DNA from: Viscum album
Taxonomy: Eukaryota; Streptophyta; Magnoliopsida; Santalales; Viscaceae
Direction: 5' to 3'
Length of the DNA stretch: 64,000 nucleotides
NCBI GenBank assembly: GCA_963277665.1
Contig: OY728119.1
Location: 313,554,206 to 313,618,205 of the forward strand
Numbering within the stretch: the first letter of the stretch is position 1; the number at the start of each line of letters is the position of its first letter. Shown piece by piece: positions 42,260 to 52,480 of this stretch. A model generated the notes under the pieces. It did not search any database, was not told the DNA's origin, and saw nothing but the letters and a program-made list of their open reading frames with translations. A program made the position numbers and the translations under genes.

Positions 42260-42620
42260 TCTACATCCAAAGTGATCTAATCAAAAATGGTTCCAAGATT
42301 AATAACATACCGATTCAAACACTCTGATGTTTTGGATTTAGATTAGGTGATTTTTCTTCCACAAATATGACCATTGAAGGGTATGACAAGAATTAGAAAA
42401 TACATCCTTAGAAGACCAAACTGAAATCAAAGTTTGGGGATATTACATATGATTCTAATTTTGTGGTTATCCTAAAAGAATACACATACAATGTCCTCAA
42501 AAGTACATGGACCCATAGCTATATGGTTGTACATTTAACATTCCAATAATTTAGAAATTCCCAATTGATGGAAATGTTGTCGTAGTACCTGTTGATAGTT
42601 CCCACCTCATGGCTTGCAAT
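42260..42620 (+). pseudogene. pro: Aspartic protease C-terminal remnant, copy B
   Basis: At 42,472-42,555 the frame reads LKEYTYNVLKSTWTH and then VVHLTFQ, the same decayed Y-N-x-x-L-G-R-x-W-I-H and S-T-x-H-Q motifs as in copy A at 9,415-9,500. The catalytic triad is not visible. The RT remnant starts about 700 bases downstream, after the inverted block, as expected for a gag-pro-pol polyprotein. Confidence 0.5.
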
Positions 42621-42845
42621 GCCACATATTCTAAATTAGGATTATAAAATATTGAAGAAAAAAACCAATGGTGGATAATGATATAATGTTTTTAGGACCC
42701 AATGGCTTGGGGACCACTAGTATAAATACCATGAATATGATTGATTACAACTATGTACTTCCCATAAATCCGGTTGAGGTATAAGTCCTAGTCCCTGAGA
42801 TCTAATTCCCTTCTATCCATAGTGATACTGTAGAATACAATCATC

Positions 42846-43240
42846 TATGAAATCACTATGTAATGACCCAGATAGTAAGGGCTGATAATATATCTTCTTG
42901 TGGCCTTTCTCACCACGATGGTGATAGAGATAGCACCATATTGGGAACCACACATGAAAATGATTCCATAGACTGAAAGGTGGTAGTAGATGAGAATTAC
43001 TTCAGGAACTCCTCTTCTACCTTTGAGGAAGTTGTATCCACCACCATCATTAATCGAATGTAGGTAAATATGAGAATAGAAAAAGACCCCCATCCTAGAT
43101 TGATTAGAGACTCCATTATCCTCAAATAACAGATTCGTAAATCAAATTTATTATGTAAAATCAATATATTTTCACTTATAATAATAAATAAATTCTTGGA
43201 CTGAATTAGTGTTTGGATACACACAATCTCGTCTTACTCG
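42846..43240. repeat. Block inverted relative to copy A
   Basis: The reverse complement of 9,789-10,182. The left arm AGAATACAATCATC is intact at 42,832-42,845. The right arm is reduced to GATGA at 43,240-43,244 and then diverges. The minus strand is open for 82 and 75 codons in overlapping frames (42,845-43,224), with no known motif. Confidence 0.8.
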
Positions 43241-43269
43241 ATGAGCATCAATGCTTCAAGAAATAAACC

Positions 43270-43900
43270 ATGAGGATACACCCGTATACTTCTACCAATG
43301 TAGAGGTGGACATTAAAAAATTGATAAAAGGAAGATTTTCTAAGATGTGAAATACCAAAGAGATATCTCCATAATCATCCATGTTATGATAATGAATAGG
43401 CATATTAGATTCTACATCTATTTAAAGACCATAATAGAATATTCCCAATGAATGATTTCCCATTTCAAATCATGGAGATCATGATCAATGAAATGTTTCC
43501 CTTCCAAGAACTTTTCATCATGGATGTGTTTTCAAGGTAAAATCAAATAAATATTTCCTTGAATGTGAAGAATCTACCACCTTCATAGAATCTTAGGGGA
43601 TCTTTCTTAATCAGGTCATCCAATTCTCTTCACATAATATTGGCACTACATATCAATGGTCCATGAATCATGTCATTAAGACATTACTTGAAATAATATT
43701 TATATGTTATGTTGATGACCTGGTTGTGAAATCCCAGAAGATAAGTGATCACTTCACAAATCTTCAAATGATCTTCAAAAATCTATGACAGTATAGTCTA
43801 AAGATGAATCCACTAAATTTTACCATCAAGGTAACATTAGGGATGTTCCTTGGGTTTGAGTTATGACAATGCGACATCAAGGATGAACCAGAAAAGACTC
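43270..43900 (+). pseudogene. pol: Reverse transcriptase remnant, Ty3/gypsy Tat/Ogre type
   Basis: Motifs appear in the order expected for gypsy RT. NDFPFQIMEIMI at about 43,450 is the D-D-F-P-L-P-x-I-D block. FIMDVFS followed by NQI at about 43,515-43,550 is the F-x-D-x-x-S-G-Y-x-Q-I block with the catalytic Asp. An E-S-T-T-F-I / GTTYQWSMN stretch at about 43,575-43,670 matches the K-T-A-F and G-A-T-Y-Q-R-x-M blocks. YVDD at 43,708-43,719 holds the two metal-binding Asp and is followed by LVVKSQ, then by LKMNPLNFTI and LGFE near 43,850. Stops and frameshifts occur between blocks. The enzyme copies element RNA into cDNA. Only copy B carries it; copy A ends before it. Confidence 0.85.
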
Positions 43901-44389
43901 ATCCTATTTTAGAAATTTCACCTTGAGAAATGTAAAAAACTAAGGGGGATCTAAGGGAAACTTTCCTACATTTGAAATTTCATATCTTACTTGGCCATCA
44001 ATGATATCCCATTCACTAGGATAATGAGGAAGGTAATTGCCTATCAATGGGACAATGACTGCCAACATGCCATCAAAATTATGAATAAATAAATTCTACA
44101 AATACAAATTATAATGACTCATGTAGAATTGATGCAACTCATCTTGTACATGGCCTCCAGGGAATGCAAATTAGGTTCCCTCATCACCCAAAAAATAATG
44201 TAATGAATTATATTAGTCTCCATTACATTAGTTGATTACAGATAAGTAATGAAACATGATCATAGAATGTCATGATTTAATGAATTTCACACATATTTAT
44301 AGGGAATGTATGAGGCATTAATTTCATCACCAAGAATTCCATTTGGTCTATTGTATTGATACACTCATTCACATCCTTGGTCAACCCAT

Positions 44390-44980
44390 TCTAACTAGGC
44401 ATATTGCCCAATTGGATTTCATTCTGCAACAATATAAAATCTATTTCATGTAACCCAAGTGGGTGATAGCGAAACCCCTAGTTTATTTCCTCATGAAACA
44501 TCCCACCCTGGAGAATACACCAGTGTACATCAAGCTATTATATGAGGGCGTATTCTATGCACATGACACTCCCCGAATAAGGGAGATACATTTCAATCAT
44601 ATCTTCCAAATCCCAATCAGAAATAAGACCGAAAAACCAAAACATAATTAGGTTGTATTATGTATTATATTGGTATATCAAGAACATTTTTTTCTCCAAC
44701 TATGTATCACTATCTGAAAGAAGTACGAATAATGAGGCTGAATACCAAGCCCTCATTCCTATCATAGAATGATACCTAAAGTTTTAAATAGCCTTCCTGA
44801 ACATAAAAGTGGATTTAGAACTCTTGATAATGAAGATAAATAGAGAATATGAAATAACAAAAGTAATAACATGTGAATATCACAAGATATATCAAGGTAC
44901 TGATGGAAAATTTCCATTTTCAGACCATATTTCATCTGATTCTCCGATCACTGAATGCTCACTATGATACATTGGATAAT
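44390..44980 (+). pseudogene. pol: RNase H and connection-domain remnant
   Basis: At 44,393-44,512 the frame reads RHIAQLDFILQQY, then KWVIAKPLVYFLMKHP, matching the L-x-E-F-D-I-x-Y and Q-K-x-x-K-G-x-x-L-A-D-x-L-A-x-H-P segment that joins RT to RNase H in Tat/Ogre elements. At 44,725-44,757 the frame reads TNNEAEYQALI, the near-perfect T-N-N-x-A-E-Y-E-A-L-I motif with the catalytic Glu. Near 44,955 NAHYDTLDNAG resembles the N-x-x-A-D-A-L-A end motif. The domain would degrade RNA in the RNA:DNA hybrid. Stops separate the motifs. An open run of 62 codons (44,463-44,651) is part of this trace and not a separate gene. Confidence 0.85.
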
Positions 44981-45239
44981 GCAGGCACAGTCTAGTTAGG
45001 ACCGATGCAGGAGGAATAAATATTCTATATCAATCATTGAATAATGGTCACATCATCATTAAGTTATAATATGGAGGAAATTAGTCTGGTTATCACCACC
45101 CCAAATCATGAAGTACCAATATCAATCCCTAGATTGATGGATCCTATAATTAGTTATCTCCAAAATGGAGCTATCTCAGCTGACCGACCTATAGGGGAAC
45201 ATATTTTACACAGTGCAACAAATATTACACTATAGGTTA

Positions 45240-46010
45240 GTCTAAATGATAATAATTACCTCTACAAGAATGTGTTTGTTATAATACTCCATAGACAACT
45301 ATTATGAATAGATATTCACACCATAATGGACGAAGTAAATGTAGTATCCTATGGTGATCATCAGTCAGGGACTAGGCTCTCCAACCAAATCAAGAAGCGA
45401 GTTTCTACTAGAAAATCATGACACATGATTATATGGAATTCACCTAGAAAATAATTTCATTATAGATTAATGAATACATCATTTATAAACACCTAGAATG
45501 TATACATTCAACTAAATTGGCCTGGCTATTTTCCATTTGGGGAATCGATATGTTGGGACGATATCCCCTAGGTACAACTAAAATATTCAATTACATCATT
45601 ACTAATAATGACTTCTATTATAAATGGAAATAGGAAATACCAATCAAGTATTTAATTATTAATAATATCATTACCTTCGTAAATTCTCATATAATCTCCA
45701 GGTAAAAATTCTCTGACACAATATTAATAGAAAAGAACATCATCTTATGTTCGACGGATTTGAAGAAAATGTATGAGAAGTACAATATCGAGTCTAATAA
45801 CTCATCTCACTATTTTCCAGCACCAAAAGGGATACATATATACCTTTAATAATTCTATTTCAGATATAATCTAGAATATGGTGAACATGGATAAGAAGTA
45901 TAGGTTAGACAAGATCCTCCAAGATTTATGGACGTCATATACCACATGACCCTAAACCAGATAGAGCACATTCCCATTTCATGATGTTAAACCGAACAAA
46001 TCCCTCAATG
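45240..46010 (+). pseudogene. pol: Integrase remnant
   Basis: DEVNVVSYGDHQSGTRLSNQ at 45,329-45,388, followed by IKKRV, matches the zinc-binding region of gypsy integrase (H-x-x-x-x-G-x-H-x-G-x-x-x-x-x-x-I-K). FSIWGIDMLGRYP at about 45,529-45,567 is the W-G-x-D-x-x-G block, with the first catalytic Asp at 45,547-45,549. NNDFYYKWK follows, as in the D-Y-F-T-K-W block. FSDTILIE near 45,712 corresponds to the second Asp (S/T-D-N-G), with Asn and Gly lost. SSHYFPAPKG follows as the S-x-Y-H-P-x-x-N-G block, and the third catalytic residue is not preserved. YRLDKILQDLWTSYTT near 45,900-45,945 is the L-x-x-A-L-W-A-Y-R-T-T block. Integrase after RNase H defines the Ty3/gypsy order. Confidence 0.85.
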
Positions 46011-46919
46011 GCCCATCATCAATCATATCAGGTGACCCTTATCCTCACTAAAAGGAACTAAAATTCATGTATTATGTCCACTCTACATGAAATTAACTGT
46101 ATTGTTCTCTATAACTAATGGCGTCTTGTTTACTTCTATCGCAGGATACAAAGTGACACCCAAACCTTTTTTATGGTCCTATACATAGGTTAACATTCCT
46201 TTTATGTTGGGAGATCCTTCTCCTTACCACATGAATCTAAACTTCATGGAAATATCTTTATAACATGATTTAAACCGTTATAGATACATGATATACAACA
46301 TCATTCATGTCGGTTGACCTACGTCTTCATCAAAAGTAATTAAATTGCAATGACAATGTATTTTAGGCATAAAGTTAAACTGAATAATTTTTCTAAAACT
46401 ATGTACAACATGATTATCATTTCAATGAGATATGTAGGGGCAGCTGAAACCTTTATCGTGGTCCATACACCACATAATATGAAATAACCTTATCTTATCC
46501 TTAATATCCTCTTCATGGAGTGATGAACCCTTACCATTCCTTATTAATCTCGCCAATCATAGCTCACATGAGCTTTGGAAATTCATTAATGGATTCCCCA
46601 TACAAAAAGGAAATAACATCTCAGTAAAATATTAGTATGCTATGAAATAAATGACCATAAATGTAATAACATGATTCCTCGCTGCATGATGTCAAACTAC
46701 ATGGTTGATGTCCACTGCATAACCTAATGTTTCACTATTTTACAAAACACACCTGATAGGACCACTGTTGTTGGTGATTGGTATCCTAACACACCTCCAT
46801 TCATTAACTATGTGTGACTTTTTTTATAAAATCATAACATTAATTGGGAATCCCATGTATCCAACCCCTATTCCACTAATATAAAATAAAAAATTTACCC
46901 TCCTTGGATATCTATCAGA
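46011..46919. other. 3' non-coding part of giant element, first segment
   Basis: After the integrase the sequence keeps a different texture, with many CACATGATG- and ACCTTA-type words and repeated short phrases, but no protein motif. It may contain older, eroded units of the 144-bp repeat that follows. Confidence 0.4.
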
Positions 46920-47335
46920 CTTGCGTAGGAAGATCCTTCATCAAGAACTACGTGCATCTTGATTCCAATTATTGTTGGATACATAGTGATATATATATTC
47001 GGATCATATGATCCAACCGCAATACTCATTTTCATGTACTAACTCTTACTTCCTTACCACATGATGTTAAACTACATGGTTCTTTAATAAGAACTGGTGC
47101 ATTTATTCTGGACATCAAATGATACATAGTTATTTCTGGATCCCAATTACTGGGCCCAACTAAAAAAATCAACTATAACAATTCCCACCTCAACGTATGG
47201 GTCATACCTGAGTAGAGAGTTTCCCATTCAACAACTACTTGTGAATTTATTCTAATTATCACTTGATACATTGTGATGCCTGAATCTCCAATCCTGGGCC
47301 CGACTACAACCATCAATAAAAATATGCATCCCAGC
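46920..47335 (+). repeat. Tandem repeat, ~144-bp unit, three copies
   Basis: The word GATACATAGT or GATACATTGT recurs at 46,978, 47,121 and 47,265 (spacing 143 and 144). It is preceded each time by an AAGAACTACGTGCAT-like phrase and followed in units 2 and 3 by GGGCCCAACTA / GGGCCCGACTA. The units are strongly diverged. A fourth copy to the left is possible. Confidence 0.7.
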
Positions 47336-47769
47336 TGCAAAGGGGATGATGCATTCAAGATCATTTTTTAAACCTGTAAGTCAGATCCATGTGTTACCTT
47401 ATTGTTCATGTAATATATCTTGGTAAATATGTATTATCTGTTCCTACATCCTTACTATATGATGACTAAACTTCAAGGGAAACGACCTAGTCACATAAAA
47501 ATAAAACAACTCAAAAAAATACATCCTTTTTTCATCACTTTAATTTGCAAGGAAAATTTCCTTCATACATGGAATTAAACAATAAGAAAAATATTATATC
47601 CATTATACTTGATGCAAAACTCTGCAGAAAAACACCAATCATTATCCCTATCAAAGAACCATAAGATCATGACCCTGGTCAATTGATGTATGGGGTGCTT
47701 CCATCACATTTTATGAATCAAAATTCATAACCCAAACATCATGTTTGGAGTATGTAAATTTTCTTCAAA

Positions 47770-48840
47770 CCTTTCATGGCCCTTTCTAAATAATACATGG
47801 CTTCAAGGGACCCTTTTCTTTAATATTCATGTATTCTTAGGGGTTTTGATGATGTGCATATAGTCATAAAACAAATGTGTCACTCTAAAGGAAGGATTTA
47901 TGGTCCCTGTGATCCCTAACATCTCCAAGGAATAACTAAATGCCTCATTGGGTTCTGGGACATTCTTGATATTATTTTCCCATATCATCACTAATAAATT
48001 AAGAAACAAGAGTTGTGATTTAAAACATTTTCATCTCCATCTCTGAAGGAAGATGAAGTACTCTTGAGCCCTGGTATACTAATTATGGTCTTGGATAACA
48101 AACCCCATATTAGTTATATGTGCATCAAAACCTTAAACTACCTCTACATTGGTCAAATCCGTATGACCTTAAACTATAGCGGAAAATGGTCCAAATTGGA
48201 TAAACATAAAAATATTGAAAAAGATAAATAATACTAGTTAGACTGAAAACCCACAAAGGGAATCCTGATCAGAAGACATGTCTTCACTCACTAAAATCAT
48301 CATCTTTAGATATAAAAAAATAGTGCACAAATAAATTAGTTATAAAGCTCATAGGTCATAAAGTTTATCCCTTATAATAGCCAAGCAATGCTCGTCGGAC
48401 CCCCTAGTTTAAGAAAAATTTAGAGTAATTATTTTTCATATCTCCTCACTGTGAGAATATTTTCACTGGGTGGAGAAAAAATATTTATTGTGCTTTAACC
48501 ATTATGGACATTACTCTTTCCAGAAATCACACTTTATGATTTGTTCTCCTATGATCACGAAAACCTTCCATGACCCCTAGGAAAATATAAATGGCTTCAA
48601 AGGACCATTTGTTTTACATTTCACACAATCCAATGTCTCCAAAAAATGATACTATGGTCCTCAATGAAATGCATCTATCATTAAAAAAGGACTTATATAC
48701 TTATGATCGTTGATGTAACCACAGAATATCTCAACACCTCATTGTGTTCAGGGCCATTCTGAGTACGAATTTTCATATCATCCACTTATATTGAGCACTT
48801 TAGACCATGATTTAAAATCACCATACCAAACTATATGACT
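47770..48840 (+). repeat. Tandem duplication with 794-bp spacing
   Basis: ATGGCTTCAA at 47,797 recurs at 48,591, and CCTCATTGGGTTC at 47,943 recurs as CCTCATTGTGTTC at 48,737. Both anchors are 794 bp apart, and the sequence between them is similar on each side. It lies in the 3' non-coding part of the giant element. Confidence 0.7.
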
Positions 48841-49642
48841 AGATTGGATGTCCTTGAAATTACATCACCATATTTGTTTACCATTTCTCAATAGAGCAAT
48901 GAAACAATCCTTCCCTAATCCTACGATAGCACACACCCCCAGATTCTAAACAACATGGTATAGGTCTTGATATTTATAATAAATAGTTTAACATCCCTAG
49001 GGTTCTAGATCCCTTAATTGAGATCTTTCCTCCCAAACCCAACATCATCATATAGAAATTTTATGTCTGTAAAAATCTTTCATAGCCCTAGAATTATAGT
49101 GGGGATCATCTTTTCTTGACCATGCTATTTACCAATATGGTATTTTCACTACGAAATAATGAAATATCTTGCTCAAAATAATTGATATTAAATCCTTGTG
49201 AGCCCTAGAAGCACCATGGAAGAACTTATATTCTCAAGGTGTTATTGTCTATCACCGCAATGTCTTCCCCATTTCATATTCTCTAATTCAAATGTTTTGG
49301 TTTTTTTCTTATATCACCCATACTCCAACTACCCAAGTGTACTCATCATCCTTCTTATTTCTTCCTAATCAAATATTACCCTTATATGTCTTCCACAACC
49401 CTTGTAAATGAGTGGGGACACACCCTTATTAGATAATTATACTAACACATAAGGTCATTGACCTACCAAAAAAAGGCATCTCTTCCTTACTAGAAGGTAT
49501 AAATAATCATTATGATCCTCAAAAACACTGAATAATAACACATCATCATAGTGTTTTTTGCATCATTCGTGATTTTTTTGCAGTAGATTCAATGAAAATT
49601 GATCATGTCGTTGAAGTAAGACATTAAACATCATGACATCTT
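48841..49642. other. 3' non-coding segment, no gene seen
   Basis: No motif recognised. A phrase CTTTCATAGCCCTAG near 49,074 recalls the start of the 794-bp duplication and may be a further eroded piece. Confidence 0.4.
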
Positions 49643-49864
49643 ATGGACTAAGATAAAATATCAAAAACTGTTGTGATATAAGGTCCGATATATAATTATA
49701 TAAACTATATCGATAGAAGGTCTGAGCTAAAATACCATAAAATACAATGATTGAAGTTTTGAGATAAAATACCCTAATATATAGAAATATAAGTTATCAG
49801 ATAAAATAACCTAAGATATAACAATATAAGGTCCATTCTAAAAGAACCTGAACTAAAAAACCAT
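49643..49864 (+). repeat. Minisatellite, 37-bp unit, six copies
   Basis: Units start at 49,643, 49,680, 49,717, 49,754, 49,791 and 49,828, a constant spacing of 37 bp. Each starts AAGGTCTGAG or a variant (AAGTTTTGAG, AAGTTATCAG), most followed by ATAAAATACC-like sequence. The units differ at many positions, yet no unit has gained or lost a base. Confidence 0.85.
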
Positions 49865-50399
49865 AGTGGTTTATTATAAAAGAATGATAAAAGCTATAAG
49901 CATCACTATATGGAATTTAAAAAGATCCTCCGACTCTCGTTAAGCCTATCATATTCAAAAAAAGATAGAGGAATCTTCATCGAGTATATATATCCTACCG
50001 AAATTATTATTTTTTAAAATAGGTAATCTTATGATAATTAGAGAAGACCCATCAATAAGTAACCTTATGATGGTTGGGAATCATGATCCTTTCTCTAGAA
50101 TAATCTACTATGATTTATATATTAAGATCCATAAAATTAAGAGTTCTCAATATTGTACAAAGGTTTCATATTGATAGTGATTTATAAAAAATTTGATCAG
50201 GGAAATGAAATTCACATCATGAATGAAAGAAAATCCGGACAATAACATGAATGTTTTATAAAATCTATTCACTAGTAGAATAAAAGTGAAGAAATCATCA
50301 TATTTCTTCATTTCTCTATGAAACTTATAAAAACAATTTCATCAAACTACACTATGATTCGATTGAATGATTTAACCAAGTTGTAAAGTGTCTGGTGAG
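49865..50399. other. Unassigned spacer before antisense frame
   Basis: AT-rich, with no motif recognised on either strand. Confidence 0.4.
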
Positions 50400-52480
50400 A
50401 AGTATTTGTTTAATGCAGATGTTATTATCACCCCACCTCTTCTTCTTCTACCCTATAATGGAGATTCTCGACTAAATGTTTCTTCTCCTAAACTCTATTT
50501 TAAGCAAATTTCAATAACCATGATCACGATGAGAGGCCAAACCTTGTGAGATCTGTGAGTTCCTCATATCTCAAAATCTACATGGTCCATAAATCAAGAT
50601 AGTCATACAAATTATATATAAACTGGTGGTACTTCTCATGTGCCTTCAAATACTAATTCATCTATTCAGAGAGGGGAGCCTCATATTCAATATATTGAAA
50701 GCCCCTCTAATTGGTTTCCAAATACTCATGAGTTAGGATATCTCGTCTAATGATTTCTTACAGGGGATTATTATTAAAACCATCCAACCCCATGTGATTA
50801 AATAAATTATTCAGTAATTCCCTGTGGTCACAAAATATTTCCAATGGAGTCTCATTTATCATGTCAAGAATCTTCTAGTATATCTTCATTTGTAGTTTAT
50901 GAGCTTTTATGACTGATGGGATGGGCATGAAAAGAGGAGTCATAGCTGGCTGAGCTAGCAAAGAATCATGTAATGGGGCTCCACATATCATCCCATCTAT
51001 AGATGAATTACCTTTCTCTTATGGTAGAGGTCTTATTTCCTAGACACATTCTATCCCGCAATTAGGAAGATCATTTCCAGCATGAGGATGCTTCGTTGAA
51101 GTCTTGCACAAGCCCTGAATCAACTACTTAATTTTAATGGAGATATTTGTTTATGAGGAAAAGTTATTATCAACTGATGAAAAACATTGATTAGAACACC
51201 AACCCAGTAGGTTTCAACCCATTCCTGGGATTACTTCTAAACAAGAAAGGCAGGAGCATTAGAAGATGGAAGAATGATCTCAGAATTAGTATATTCTTGT
51301 CTCAACATCATCACAAATTTGTAAATGAATCTGGGGGGTTTATCTCCTTCCAGAATAGTCAAAGGTAGTGGGGAGACCCTTTGGATGTATCCAAACTAAC
51401 ATGAAAAATGATACAATGTATATAGATCATAGATAATCAGCTCATCCACCATGGCTGTAGAAATCCCATCCTGAAGAGAGACATTGCAAGACTTATCTTC
51501 AAGGGAGAAATATCTAGTATCAATTATTGAACCATTATTTACATGAAAATGGGTAAAATAATAAAATCTAGATCAAATCAACACATCTAAAACCTAAAAA
51601 ATTCTTAGTTTCATAGACACAACCCTATATATGTTCAACAAAATTGGTTTAGATAAGAAAGTAGGGATCTTGGTGGTATTGTAGTTTTTCTAGAATTGAA
51701 AATACTACCCTATCAAACTAAATAAAATATGGAAAAGGCCACAGATTCTATAGGATATATTTTCCTATTTAATGTAGCATATTAGTTGGTAATGGTATGC
51801 AAGGATCAATAGCACCAAATTATAGCGTTGTCCATCCGCTAGCTGCACTACCGTCACTAGAGTACTATCCTGAATTCTTGAATGTTCATACCATATTAGG
51901 AAAAGCCACCCATTCAAGAACATTGACATGAAGCCTACCAGACTAATACAAGGGGAGATCTCAAGATTGACTTAATATCCCCATGATTTATGATCCACTT
52001 CTTCCATTATTTTCTTATAAAAACTGACAGTTTCATGAACCTACTGGGAAGGGCACCGATGGGGGAATATAGAAGTCAGCCCAGTTTTGTTGCAACTAAG
52101 GAAATTGATGATCCAATCATTTAATTATATATGATATCACATTTTTAGATACTTTTTTAACATTTCCTTAAAAATTATGAGAATTTACCATTCTAATACT
52201 GGAGTCTAAAAAGTACCATCCCTTATATCTGCATCAATAAGAAATTCATCTTATATCTCTCCAAGAGGGGGGATCCCACCTAGTTTTTAGACATATCATC
52301 AGATGATTTCCATATCACTATGGGACAAATGGAATGAGTTGGTGCTTAGACAATAATGACTTTCCACTTATCATAGTAGGTTAAACTGGAGATAAATGAT
52401 AATTTTTTAAATCCACACTACATCATAAAGGTGTAAAACATATTACTGGTGAGAGAAACCACATTCATCTGAACACAAGG
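50400..52480 (-). pseudogene. Antisense reading frame of the giant element, plant-mobile-domain-like remnant
   Basis: The minus strand shows long coherent stretches. From 51,959 to 51,768 it is open for 64 codons and includes MFLNGWLFLIWYEHSRI and VVQLADGQRYNLVLLILAYHY. This resembles the plant mobile domain (PMD, annotated as aminotransferase-like), in which an F-L-x-x-W-L-x-x-x-V-F segment precedes L-A-x-G-x-R-x-A-L-x-P-x-x-L-A-x-L-Y. The next frame, GLFHILFSLIG, fits the G-x-L-W-x-L-Q-x-W-L block. Further segments are LTILEGDKPPRFIYKFVMM (from 51,363) and FQYIEYEAPLSE plus HEKYHQFIYNLYDYLDLWTM (about 50,700-50,581). Tat-lineage elements such as Grande and Retand carry an antisense ORF between integrase and the 3' LTR, exactly this place. 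Many stops show decay. Its role in those elements is not known. Confidence 0.55.

Noticed and set aside
42845..43224. Minus-strand open frames of 82 and 75 codons in the inverted block
   Set aside because: Two overlapping frames are open at once, with no recognisable domain, and the corresponding frame in copy A has stops.
47173..47364. Minus-strand 63-codon open frame as a gene
   Set aside because: It lies across the 144-bp tandem units and has no similarity to known domains; the openness is not shared by the first unit.
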